Positions 15,738 through 23,983 of a DNA stretch of 64,000 nucleotides are shown here, piece by piece. Both the position numbers and the translations under genes were made by a program. Positions within the stretch are counted from its first letter, which is position 1; every line of letters begins with the position of its first letter. The stretch comes from Kutzneria buriramensis (GTDB lineage: Bacteria; Actinomycetota; Actinomycetes; Mycobacteriales; Pseudonocardiaceae): the NCBI RefSeq assembly GCF_003387475.1, contig NZ_QUNO01000004.1, positions 434,001 to 498,000 of the forward strand, given 5' to 3'. The notes under the pieces were generated by a model, which saw only the letters and a list, made by a program, of their open reading frames with translations, was not told where the DNA came from and made no database searches.

Positions 15738-16466
15738 GTGTTGCCGATGACCGGTTACGCGGTGTCCGCGCTCCTTCTCGCGGTCGCACTCCTTCTATTA
15801 CCGGGACCGACGACTGCTCGCGTTCGGCTCACGATCGTGTTCGGGCCGGCGGGTGCCACGGCCCGGCGCGGACCGCGGGTGCCGCAGGAGTGGCTGCCGG
15901 CGTTGGCCGGAATCTCTGGCGGGGCGTTGGCCGAGGTGCTGTTCGGTTGGGTGCCGGCGCTGGTGGTGGCCGTTGCGGCGTTCCTGTGGTGCCGGCGGGT
16001 GACCCGCCGCGGACCGCCGCCACCGGATCCGCTGCGGATGGCAGCGACGTGGGATCTGCTCGCCGCCTGTCTGCGGGCCGGTCTTCCGGTGCCGACGGCG
16101 ATCCGGGCCGTGGCGGTGGACGCGCCGTCCGGCTGTGCGGAGGTGCTGCACAACACCGCGGAACTGCTGGCGCTGGGTTCCGATCCCGTGCGCGCATGGG
16201 CACCTGCGCTGGCGGATCCGGCGACGGCGGCGTTGGCCAAGGCCGCTCGCCGCAGCGCCCGCTCCGGCACCGCGCTCGCCGAGGTCGCCGACGGCCTGGC
16301 GCGGCGGATCCGGGCCACGGCCGCCGACACGGCCGAGATCCGGGCGCAACGGGCGGCGGTGTTGATCACGGCTCCGCTCGGCCTGTGCTTCCTGCCGGCC
16401 TTCTTCTGCCTGGGTGTGCTGCCCGTGGTGGTGGGACTGGCCGGACGACTGCTCCTCACGTGGTGA
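15738..16466 (+). CDS. tadC: Type II secretion system F-family protein TadC
   Basis: This is the second GspF-like platform protein of the Tad machine, pairing with TadB. It has an N-terminal membrane segment (GYAVSALLLAVALLLLPG), a further pair near residues 55-85, a cytoplasmic helical F domain (WDLLAACLRAGLPVPTAIRAVA ... SARSGTALAEVADGLARRIRA) and a C-terminal membrane segment (APLGLCFLPAFFCLGVLPVVVGLAG). GTG 15738 is chosen because GAGGTGGGG lies nine bases upstream; ATG 15747 and GTG 15723 are alternatives. It corresponds to Rv3657c. Confidence 0.86.
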   Translation: MLPMTGYAVSALLLAVALLLLPGPTTARVRLTIVFGPAGATARRGPRVPQEWLPALAGISGGALAEVLFGWVPALVVAVAAFLWCRRVTRRGPPPPDPLRMAATWDLLAACLRAGLPVPTAIRAVAVDAPSGCAEVLHNTAELLALGSDPVRAWAPALADPATAALAKAARRSARSGTALAEVADGLARRIRATAADTAEIRAQRAAVLITAPLGLCFLPAFFCLGVLPVVVGLAGRLLLTW

Positions 16467-16485
16467 CAGAGAACAAGGAGGAAAG

Positions 16486-16677
16486 ATGCGGGCTCTGCGC
16501 CGGCGGATCCGGGTGATGCTCGGTTCCGAGGACGCCGGAATGACGACTGTGGAATACGTCATCGGCACTCTCGGCGCTGCCGCGCTGGCGGTGGTGCTGT
16601 TCAAGGTGGTGACCGGTGAATCCGTCCTTTCCTTGCTGGAGGGTCTGATCGATCGTGCGCTGTCGGTGCCGCAGTGA
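16486..16677 (+). CDS. Flp-type pilin (DUF4244)
   Basis: The 63-residue peptide has a basic leader (MRALRRRIRVMLGSEDAG) followed by MTTVEYVIGTLGAAALAVVLFKVV, the type IV prepilin pattern in which a glycine precedes the cleavage site, with a Glu five residues in and an Flp-like VEY. It is therefore the likely major pilin subunit. An excellent ribosome site (AAGGAGG) precedes ATG 16486 and is the strongest in the operon, fitting a structural subunit made in excess. It corresponds to Rv3656c. No prepilin peptidase (TadV) gene is in the window. Confidence 0.88.
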   Translation: MRALRRRIRVMLGSEDAGMTTVEYVIGTLGAAALAVVLFKVVTGESVLSLLEGLIDRALSVPQ

Positions 16678-17008
16678 CCGGGGCGCGGTCACCGTCGAGG
16701 CCGCCATAGCCGTCTGCGGCCTGATCGCCGTGCTGGCGCTCAGTCTCTCGGCGGTCGGCGCCGTGATCGCCGCCATGCGCTCCATCGACGCCGCCGCCGA
16801 GGTCGCCCGGCTGGTCGCCCGCGGCGACCGGTCCCGTGGCACCGACGCCGCCCGTCGTCTCGGCCCCGAGGGCGCCGATGTGTCGATCACGGTCAACGGC
16901 GACGAGGTGAGCGTGACGGTCACCGCCAAGCCGGTGCCGCTGCTGCTGGGCCTACGCCCGTCCGGCACGGCCTACGCGGTGATGGAACCGGGGGCGGGGG
17001 ACGGATGA
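16655..17008 (+). CDS. TadE-family pseudopilin
   Basis: The 117-residue protein begins RCRCRSDRGAVTVEAAIAVCGLIAVLALSLSAVGAVIAAMRSIDAAAEVAR. The G-A-V-T-V-E-A motif and single hydrophobic helix are typical of TadE minor pilins, which are processed and inserted in the membrane. The remaining about 60 residues form a small beta-rich extracytoplasmic domain. The GTG start at 16655 lies inside the end of the pilin gene (23-base overlap in a different frame). It corresponds to Rv3655c. Confidence 0.84.
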   Translation: MRCRCRSDRGAVTVEAAIAVCGLIAVLALSLSAVGAVIAAMRSIDAAAEVARLVARGDRSRGTDAARRLGPEGADVSITVNGDEVSVTVTAKPVPLLLGLRPSGTAYAVMEPGAGDG

Positions 17009-17376
17009 GAGTCGCCCTCGACGAAGAACGAGGCGTGGCCACGGTGCTCGTGGTCGGCGTGATCGCGGTGCTGATGCTGCTCGTGGGCGTCGGCGTCCAG
17101 CTCGGCGCGGCGGTGGTGACCCGGCATCGGGTGGCCGCGGCGGCGGACCTCGCGGCGCTCGCGGCGGCCGGTCAACTGGTCGTCGGCGGGGACCGCGCCT
17201 GCGAGCGGGCGGGCCGGATCGTCGAGCGGATGTCGGCGTCGATGACCGCTTGTCGCATCAGCGGATGGGAGGCCTACGTCGAGGTGACCGCCCGACCACC
17301 GGGCTGGGCGGCGTTGTCCGGCACGGCCAACGCCCACGCCCGTGCAGGTCCGGCTGAAGTGGCCGGCGGCCGTTGA
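17005..17376 (+). CDS. TadE/TadG-like pilus-assembly protein
   Basis: The 123-residue protein has the segment EERGVATVLVVGVIAVLMLLVGVGVQLGAAVVTRHRVAAAADLAALAAA, a TadG-type N-terminal helix with the usual run of small residues after it. Two cysteines (in RACERAG and TACRISG) could form a disulphide outside. ATG 17005 overlaps the preceding stop (ATGA). It corresponds to Rv3654c, annotated elsewhere as a 'helicase/secretion neighbourhood TadE-like protein'. It is the last tad gene here. Confidence 0.84.
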   Translation: MRVALDEERGVATVLVVGVIAVLMLLVGVGVQLGAAVVTRHRVAAAADLAALAAAGQLVVGGDRACERAGRIVERMSASMTACRISGWEAYVEVTARPPGWAALSGTANAHARAGPAEVAGGR

Positions 17377-17635
17377 CCGGTAATGACACGACGAGCGGTC
17401 GCTCAGCGGCGGTGAGTGGTGTCACACCCGCTTGGCGGCGTGTCGTCACTCTTCGGGGCCGCTCCTCGTCGCGGGACGGGCTGCCGTCCACCGTTCAGCC
17501 CATCGCCGGCGGGCGCATCACTCGCCGTGCGTCAGCTACCAGTGGTCGACGCGGGGTTACGGAGCCGGGACCGGATGCCGTTGAGTGTGTTGTGGGCGCC
17601 GACACGGTGCCTGACGGTCAAGGAGGCGACGGAAG

Positions 17636-18274
17636 ATGGATTGGTCGGATAGCTGGCGCGGCGCGTTCCGCATCGAGCTGCGGGCTGAGGCGATGGGCCT
17701 CGCGTGGCGCGGATGGCCGGTGCTGCCGGGCACCTATCCGACGGGCTCGCAGTGGGCGGGCAGGGACGGCGTCGAGCAGACCGGCCCGGTGCCGGTGCAC
17801 CGCGACTGGGTCGACCGCATCGGCACCAAGCCGGAGCAGGTCGCGGCCTGGTGGACCGGCCGGCGGTACAGCCTGCTGGTCGCCACCGGCTACGTGGTGG
17901 ACGCCATCGAGGTGGACGCCGAGCTCGGCCGGCGCGTGGCCACGGTGCTGCGCTCGACCGGTGTGCCGGTGCCGATCGCCGCGACCCCTGCCGGCAAGTG
18001 GATGTTCCTGGTCAACTCCGGCCAGGAGCTGTCGGCCGATCTCGCCGGACGCGGCGACATCGTGCTGCACGGCCTGAACAGCTGGATCCCTTTGCCGCCC
18101 ACGCCCTTCCAGCACGGTGTCGTGCACTGGCGGGTGAAGCCCGAGGTCTGCGGTTGGTCGCTGCCGGATTCCCAGGTCGTGCAGGAGGCCCTCGTCGAGG
18201 CCACCCGACCGGATCACGTTGTCGAGCTGCTGGGTTCCTCCGCCCAGCGCCTCGTGGCGGCCGACTCCTTCTGA
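17636..18274 (+). CDS. Primase-polymerase (AEP) N-terminal-domain-like protein, probably catalytically degenerate
   Basis: The 212-residue soluble protein resembles the N-terminal 'bifunctional DNA primase/polymerase' domain: FRIELRAEAMGLAWRGWPVLPGTYPTG, then YSLLVATGYVVDAIEVDAELG, then VPIAATPAGKWMFLV. In active archaeo-eukaryotic primases the second block is hydrophobic-DxD and the third an sGGxH motif. Here I read EVD and AGKW, so the first aspartate and the histidine appear lost. It stands alone, without a helicase or relaxase partner. ATG 17636 follows AAGGAGG at slightly long spacing. A 259-bp gap separates it from the tad genes, and a strong hairpin follows the stop. Confidence 0.72.
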   Translation: MDWSDSWRGAFRIELRAEAMGLAWRGWPVLPGTYPTGSQWAGRDGVEQTGPVPVHRDWVDRIGTKPEQVAAWWTGRRYSLLVATGYVVDAIEVDAELGRRVATVLRSTGVPVPIAATPAGKWMFLVNSGQELSADLAGRGDIVLHGLNSWIPLPPTPFQHGVVHWRVKPEVCGWSLPDSQVVQEALVEATRPDHVVELLGSSAQRLVAADSF

Positions 18275-18284
18275 TCGCTCCACC

Positions 18285-18347
18285 GGCTGCGTCGGGTCCT
18301 CGCGACGTCTCCCGCGACGACCCCGAGCGCGCGGACCCGACGCAGCC
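18285..18347 (+). terminator. Perfect 15-bp stem after the primase-like gene
   Basis: GGCTGCGTCGGGTCC (18285-18299) pairs with GGACCCGACGCAGCC (18333-18347). The 33-base loop contains a nested TCGCG/CGCGA hairpin. It begins 11 bases after the stop codon. Confidence 0.72.
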
Positions 18348-18867
18348 ACCGCACCACCGTCGAAGAACCGCACCACAGTTGGAAGAACGACCCTGCCCGA
18401 CCGTCGCCTCGCCGTTCCCGCTCGTGGGCGAGGTGGACCCGGGACAGGTGCACAGCCGAACACCAGCACCGAAGATCGCCTCCCGGATGCGACCGGGAGG
18501 GGCCGGGTCCCGCCGGCCCCGACGAGGGCGACCGCCGCGCCGGACACCACCGCCTCCCTGGTGCCCGTGAAGCGCCTCGCGGTCGAGACGCCACCTCGCC
18601 GGTCGCACACACAACGCGGTGGCAGGCGATGGTGGAGATGTTCGGCGGAATATGGAGAGCGCCGGGGTGCGCGCCGAGAAGGCGCCCCCGGCGCCTTCCT
18701 CACGAATGAGCGAACCATGCTCGCGCACGCGCTCGCCTGGTTCGCTCGGAGCTTTTGCGGGGGTGCGGCTCCCGCCCCTCGGCCTTGGCCGCCGCGGCCT
18801 CCTGCTTGCCCGGCCCCCGCACCCCCACGCCGGGGCTTCGCCCCGGACCCCGTTTGCGGTGTTCGGG
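18348..18867. other. Intergenic region with several inverted repeats, no gene supported
   Basis: The stretch lies between two convergent genes. It contains GGCGCC-centred hairpins near 18680-18696, a 9-bp pair GAGCGAACC (18708-18716)/GGTTCGCTC (18739-18747), and GGGGGTGCGG near 18770 that can pair with the C-rich repeat at 18809. The short open frames read out of these palindromes and look like no known family. A structured RNA or stacked terminators would explain the pattern. Confidence 0.45.
18809..18852. repeat. C-rich dispersed hairpin repeat, copy 1
   Basis: The block reads CCCGGCCCCCGCACCCCC, then ACG, then the perfect hairpin CCGGGGC-TTC-GCCCCGG (18830-18846), then ACCCCG. It recurs at 39333-39375 with one change in the first block. 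Here it lies 15 bases past the helicase stop, so it probably acts as its terminator. Confidence 0.65.
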
Positions 18868-21246
18868 CTAGGCGGTCTTCGTGTCGATCACGTTCAGGAT
18901 TGCCGTTAGGACGGCGACCGCGCCCTCCTTGTCCAGGGGCTCGTTGCCGTTGCCGCACTTGGGGGACTGGACGCAGGACGGGCAGCCCATCAGGCACTCG
19001 CACGAGGCGATGGCCTCACGGGTGGCGGTGAGCCAGGGAATCAGGGCGGCGTGGCCGCGGTCGGCGAAGCCGGCGCCGCCGGGATGGCCGTCGTGCACGA
19101 ACACGGTGGCCTCGCCGGTGTCGGCGTGCAGGGCGGTGGACACGCCGCCGATGTCCCACCGGTCACAGGTGGCGAACAGCGGCAGCAGGCCGATGGCGGC
19201 GTGCTCGGCGGCGTGCAGGGCCCCGGGGACGCGAGGGGCCTCGGTGCCGGCGGCTTCGAGCAGGTCCTGGCTGACCGTGTACCAGACGGCGCGAGTGCGC
19301 AGGGTCTGCTCGGGCAGGTCCAGCGGCACTTGGTCGATGACCCGGCCGGACGGGAGTTTGCGCAGGTAGCCGACGACCTGTGAGGTCACGTCGACCTCGC
19401 CCAGGCACACCTGCACCCCGCCGGCGAAGTTCTCCTGCTGGGCGGTGCGCACGACCGAGATGTCGACGACGTTGCGCGGCTGGGTGGTCCACTCCGGGTC
19501 CTCGGCGTGCACCAGCGCCAGGCCGTCCTCCAGGTCGAGCACGTCGACCACGTACGAGGTGCCCTGGTGCAGGTACAGGGCGCCGGGATGGACCTGCCAC
19601 GTGGCCGAGCCGGGGTCGACGGTGCCGAGCATCCGCCCGGAGTCGCCCTCGACGACGGCGATCTGCTCGCCGCCCGAGCCACGGATGTCGACGCCGGCGT
19701 GCGGCCGCTCGCGGGAGGTCCAGAACCAGCCGGTGGGGCGCTTGCGGAGCAGGCCGTCCTGCACCAGGTCGTCGACGATCTCCCGGGCGATCGGGCCGCC
19801 GAGGGTGGCCAGGCAGTCCGGGGTGAGCGGCAGTTCGGCGGCGGCACAGGCGAGCTGCGGGGCAAGCACGTACGGGTTGACGGGATCCAGCACGGTGGCC
19901 TCGACGGGCTTGTCCAGCACGGCGGCCGGGTGGTGAACGAGGTACGTGTCGAGCGGGTCGTCCCTGGCCACGAACACCACCAGCGACCCGTCGCCGGTCC
20001 GCCCGGCGCGGCCGGCCTGCTGCCAGAACGAGGCGAGGGTGCCCGGGTAGCCGGCGACCACAACGGCGTCCAGACCGGCGATGTCGACGCCGAGTTCGAG
20101 GGCGTTGGTGGTGGCGACGCCGAGCAGGCGACCGTCGGCCAGCGACCGCTCCAGCGCCCGGCGCTCCTCGGGCAGGAAGCCGGCGCGGTAGGCGGCGACT
20201 CGCCCGACCAGGTCGTCGTCGACCTCGGCCAACAGCCGCCGGGCGGCCAGCGCGGTCAGCTCCGCCCCTCGCCGGGAGCGGACGAACGCCAACGTCCGGG
20301 CCTTCTCTATGACCAGGTCGGCGAGGATGCGGGCGGCCTCGCTGCCGGCTGCCCGGCGGATCGGGGCCCCGTTCTCGCCGGCGAGCTCCTCCAGCAGCGG
20401 CGGCTCCCACAGCGCGACGGTCCGCTCGCCGCGCGGCGAGGCGTCCTCATCGATGGCCTCACATTCGACGCCGCAGAGTCGGTGCGCGGAGCCGGCCGGG
20501 TCGGCGACGGTGGCCGAGGCGAGCACGAACACCGGCGAGGCGCCGTACTTGGCCGCGACGCGACGAAGCCGGCGCATCAGCAGCGCCACGTGCGAGCCGA
20601 AAACGCCCCGGTAGGAGTGGCATTCGTCGACGACGACGTAGGCCAGTCGACGGAAGAAGGACTGCCAGCGTGCGTGGTTGGGCAGCACGCCGCGGTGCAG
20701 CATGTCGGGGTTGGTGAAGATCCAGCGGGAGTGCGCGCGGACCCAGTCCCGCTCGACCATCGGGGTGTCGCCGTCGAACGACGCGGGCCGCACCCCGTCG
20801 ACCCCCAGCGCCGACACCGACCTGAGCTGGTCGGCGCCCAGCGCCTTGGTCGGGGCCAGGTACAACGCGGTCGCCCGCTGATCTTCAGCCAGACGGCTCA
20901 GCACCGGCAGCTGGTACCCGAGCGACTTCCCGGACGCCGTGCCTGTGGCGAGAACCACATGTTTTCCCGACCAGGCGAGCTCGGCGGCGCGCGCCTGGTG
21001 CGTCCACGGCCGCTCGACGCCGGCCTCGCGCAGCGCGCTGACCAGCCCCGGATCGGCCCAGGCCGGCCAGTCGGCGTGCCGGCCGCGCCGCTCGGGCTGG
21101 TCGGTGACGTGCGTCAGCGGCGACTCGCCCGCCGGCACTCCGGCCAGGACGCGCCGCAGCAGTTCGCGACCACGCTCGGTTCCGCCCACAGCCCCGAGCT
21201 TCGCACACAGGTGCGACACCACTCGACCGGCCGAGCGGACGTTCAC
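18868..21246 (-). CDS. MrfA/YprA-like DEAD/DEAH-box helicase with Cys-cluster C-terminus
   Basis: The 792-residue SF2 helicase has Walker A ATGTASGKSLGYQLP near residue 102, a DECH box (VVVDECHSYRG) near residue 215, SAT (LASATVADP), motifs IV-VI with TTNALELGVDIAGLDAVV and WQQAGRAGRTG, and a C-terminal DUF1998-type zinc cluster, CECLMGCPSCVQSPKCGNGNEPLDK. In MrfA the four cysteines bind zinc, and the enzyme unwinds DNA 3'-5' in repair of mitomycin-type damage. It is the homologue of Rv3649. The start is uncertain: GTG 21246 opens the frame, but an internal GTG about 20 codons on is equally possible. Confidence 0.9.
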   Translation of the reverse strand: MNVRSAGRVVSHLCAKLGAVGGTERGRELLRRVLAGVPAGESPLTHVTDQPERRGRHADWPAWADPGLVSALREAGVERPWTHQARAAELAWSGKHVVLATGTASGKSLGYQLPVLSRLAEDQRATALYLAPTKALGADQLRSVSALGVDGVRPASFDGDTPMVERDWVRAHSRWIFTNPDMLHRGVLPNHARWQSFFRRLAYVVVDECHSYRGVFGSHVALLMRRLRRVAAKYGASPVFVLASATVADPAGSAHRLCGVECEAIDEDASPRGERTVALWEPPLLEELAGENGAPIRRAAGSEAARILADLVIEKARTLAFVRSRRGAELTALAARRLLAEVDDDLVGRVAAYRAGFLPEERRALERSLADGRLLGVATTNALELGVDIAGLDAVVVAGYPGTLASFWQQAGRAGRTGDGSLVVFVARDDPLDTYLVHHPAAVLDKPVEATVLDPVNPYVLAPQLACAAAELPLTPDCLATLGGPIAREIVDDLVQDGLLRKRPTGWFWTSRERPHAGVDIRGSGGEQIAVVEGDSGRMLGTVDPGSATWQVHPGALYLHQGTSYVVDVLDLEDGLALVHAEDPEWTTQPRNVVDISVVRTAQQENFAGGVQVCLGEVDVTSQVVGYLRKLPSGRVIDQVPLDLPEQTLRTRAVWYTVSQDLLEAAGTEAPRVPGALHAAEHAAIGLLPLFATCDRWDIGGVSTALHADTGEATVFVHDGHPGGAGFADRGHAALIPWLTATREAIASCECLMGCPSCVQSPKCGNGNEPLDKEGAVAVLTAILNVIDTKTA

Positions 21247-21309
21247 TCAAGGTGTTCGGCGGCGCATCGCCACAGGCTCCGCAGATGCCCGCTTTATCGA
21301 TTCACAAAG

Positions 21310-21343
21310 CCCGTTCCAGATAACGGACTGTGAACGGAACGGG
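21310..21343. promoter_or_regulatory. 8-bp inverted repeat between the helicase and hppA
   Basis: CCCGTTCC (21310-21317) and GGAACGGG (21336-21343) are separated by 18 bases in the divergent promoter region. A TAGACT -10-like element toward hppA lies at 21374-21379. No regulator is evident. Confidence 0.35.
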
Positions 21344-21491
21344 ACTGATCGTCTGGCCGCCTTGACCGACCAATAGACTCCGCCGGCATCGCACCCTTGT
21401 GTGAGGGTGCACACGCTGCGTCGGAGCCGACGCACGACACCGGCTCCTGGCGCTGACGGCTGTAACACGCATGACGTCACCAGGAGGACGG

Positions 21492-23771
21492 ATGTCCCGG
21501 CAACAACTCGCGGACAGCAGCCTGACGCTGTCCGGGGGTGACTACACCATCGTCGGTGTGGTCGCCGTGGTCGCCATCATCGCCCTGGCCATCGCGTTCG
21601 TGCTGCGCAAGGAGGTGCTGGCCGCCGGCCAGGGCACCCCGAAGATGCAGGACATCGCGAAGGCTGTTCAAGAGGGCGCCGCGGCCTATCTCAACCGGCA
21701 GTTCCGCACGCTGGCCATTTTCGTGGTCATCGTCTTCGTGCTGCTGTTCTTCCTTCCCGCGGACAGTATCGGCGAACGCATCGGCCGCTCTGTCTTCTTC
21801 ATCATCGGCGCCGTGTTCTCCGCGGCGATCGGCTACCTGGGCATGTGGCTGTCGACCCGCGCGAACCTGCGCGTTGCCGCAGCCGCCAACGAGCCCGAGG
21901 GCGGTCGCGAGAAGGCGATGCGCGTAGCTTTCCGCACCGGCGGTGTGGTCGGCATGAGCACGGTGGGCCTCGGCCTGCTGGGCGCCTCCGTGGTCGTGCT
22001 GGCCTTCGCCGGCGAGGCCCCCAAGGTGCTGGAGGGCTTCGGCTTCGGCGCCGCCCTGCTCGCCATGTTCATGCGTGTCGGCGGCGGCATCTTCACCAAG
22101 GCCGCGGACGTGGGCGCCGACCTGGTCGGCAAGGTCGAGCAGAACATCCCCGAGGACGACCCGCGCAACGCCGCGACCATCGCCGACAACGTCGGCGACA
22201 ACGTGGGCGACTGCGCCGGCATGGCGGCGGACCTGTTCGAGTCCTACTCGGTGATGCTGGTCGCGGCGCTGATCCTCGGCTCGGTCGCCTTCGGCACCCA
22301 GGGCCTGCTGTTCCCGCTGATCGTGCCGGCCATCGGCGTGCTCACCGCGGTGATCGGCGTCTACATCACCAAGGCCCGGCCCGGCGAGAACGGCCTGGCG
22401 GCGATCAACCGCTCGTTCTACATCTCCGCGGTGATCTCCGCGGTGCTGTGCACCATCGCGGCCTTTGTCTACCTTCCGAGCACATTCGCCAAGCTCGACC
22501 ACGGCATCTCCGACGGCGGCAACCCAGCGCTGATCGCGGCGGTCGCGGTGATCATCGGCATCGTGCTCGCGGCGATCATCCTGTGGCTGACCGGCTACTT
22601 CACCGGCACCGAGTACAAGCCGGTCAAGACCGTCGGCGAGACCTCGCTGACCGGCGCGGCCACCGTGATCCTGTCCGGCATCTCGGTCGGCTTCGAGTCC
22701 GCCGTCTACACCGCGATCGTCATCGGTGCCGCGGTCTACGGCGCGTTCCTGCTGTCCGGCAGCGTCGCGGTGGCGCTGTTCGCGGTGGCGCTGGCCGGCA
22801 CCGGCCTGCTCACCACGGTCGGCGTCATCGTCGCCATGGACACCTTCGGCCCGGTCTCCGACAACGCGCAGGGCATCGCCGAGATGTCCGGCGAGATCAG
22901 CGAGGACGGCGCCAAGCTGCTCACCGAGCTGGACGCGGTCGGCAACACCACCAAGGCCATCACCAAGGGCATCGCGATCGCCACCGCCGTGCTCGCGGCG
23001 ACCGCGCTGTTCGGCTCGTACGTCAACGGCGCCGGCCTGGACGTGGTGCAGCAGAACGTGAGCGCGGCCTTCGCGGTGTTCACGCCGAGCACGCTGGTCG
23101 GCCTGATCGTCGGCGCGGCCGTGGTGTTCATGTTCTCCGGCCTGGCGGTCAACGCCGTCACCCGGGCGGCCGGCGCGATCGTGTTCGAGGTGCGCCGCCA
23201 GTTCAAGGACAACCCCGGCATCATGGACGGCACCGTCCGCCCGGAGTACGGCAAGGTCGTGGACATCTGCACCCGCGACTCGCTGCGTGAGCTGGCCACC
23301 CCGGGCCTGCTGGCGATCCTGGCGCCGATCGCGGTCGGCTTCGGCCTCGGCGTCGGCCCGCTGGCCGGCTATCTGGCCGGCGCCATCGCCACCGGCACGC
23401 TGATGGCGGTGTTCCTGGCCAACTCCGGTGGCGCCTGGGACAACGCGAAGAAGCTGGTCGAGGACGGCAACCACGGCGGCAAGGGCTCCGACGCGCACGC
23501 CGCGACGGTCATCGGCGACACCGTCGGCGACCCGTTCAAGGACACCGCGGGCCCGGCCATCAACCCCCTGATGAAGGTCATGAACCTGGTGTCGGTGCTG
23601 ATCGCGCCGGCCATCGTGGGGCTGAGCATGCCCGGCCAGTCGCCGGCCATCCGCATCGTCATCGCGATCGTCGCGGTGGCGGTCATCGTGGTCGCGGTCG
23701 TGGTGTCGAAGCGCCGCAGCACCACCATCGCCGACGCCCCGGCGGAGACCGTCTCCAACGGCGTGGGCTGA
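21492..23771 (+). CDS. hppA: Membrane-bound proton-translocating pyrophosphatase
   Basis: The 759-residue polytopic enzyme hydrolyses cytoplasmic pyrophosphate and pumps cations outward. It carries the substrate-site loop DVGADLVGKVEQNIPEDDPRNAATIADNVGDNVGDCAG near residue 205 and the matching C-terminal loop GGKGSDAHAATVIGDTVGDPFKDTAGPAINPLMK near residue 660. Residue K488 in VGNTTKAITKG is the lysine that marks K+-independent H+-pumping forms; alanine there marks K+-dependent ones. ATG 21492 follows CAGGAGGAC, preferred to ATG 21471. A strong terminator follows. It supplements the soluble ppa encoded at 49 kb. Confidence 0.96.
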   Translation: MSRQQLADSSLTLSGGDYTIVGVVAVVAIIALAIAFVLRKEVLAAGQGTPKMQDIAKAVQEGAAAYLNRQFRTLAIFVVIVFVLLFFLPADSIGERIGRSVFFIIGAVFSAAIGYLGMWLSTRANLRVAAAANEPEGGREKAMRVAFRTGGVVGMSTVGLGLLGASVVVLAFAGEAPKVLEGFGFGAALLAMFMRVGGGIFTKAADVGADLVGKVEQNIPEDDPRNAATIADNVGDNVGDCAGMAADLFESYSVMLVAALILGSVAFGTQGLLFPLIVPAIGVLTAVIGVYITKARPGENGLAAINRSFYISAVISAVLCTIAAFVYLPSTFAKLDHGISDGGNPALIAAVAVIIGIVLAAIILWLTGYFTGTEYKPVKTVGETSLTGAATVILSGISVGFESAVYTAIVIGAAVYGAFLLSGSVAVALFAVALAGTGLLTTVGVIVAMDTFGPVSDNAQGIAEMSGEISEDGAKLLTELDAVGNTTKAITKGIAIATAVLAATALFGSYVNGAGLDVVQQNVSAAFAVFTPSTLVGLIVGAAVVFMFSGLAVNAVTRAAGAIVFEVRRQFKDNPGIMDGTVRPEYGKVVDICTRDSLRELATPGLLAILAPIAVGFGLGVGPLAGYLAGAIATGTLMAVFLANSGGAWDNAKKLVEDGNHGGKGSDAHAATVIGDTVGDPFKDTAGPAINPLMKVMNLVSVLIAPAIVGLSMPGQSPAIRIVIAIVAVAVIVVAVVVSKRRSTTIADAPAETVSNGVG

Positions 23772-23785
23772 TATACGGAACCGGC

Positions 23786-23823
23786 ACGGCCCGTTTCGGA
23801 GGGTATCCTCCGGAACGGGCCGT
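23786..23823 (+). terminator. Intrinsic terminator after hppA
   Basis: ACGGCCCGTTTCGGAGG and CCTCCGGAACGGGCCGT pair over 17 bp with a single wobble and a GTAT loop, followed by TTCGG, 14 bases past the stop. Confidence 0.85.
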
Positions 23824-23983
23824 TTCGGCAGGGTTTGTCCTCCAACAAGGTGTCGGACGCTACTCCCGATGGGTGCCGGCGCTGTGTTATGTCACTCTGT
23901 CCGTCACGGCCCTGCCTGACAACGGCGCCCGACGGTGCATAGTGGCGGGCTGGGGACACAGGTAGACAAGAGAGCGGGACGGC

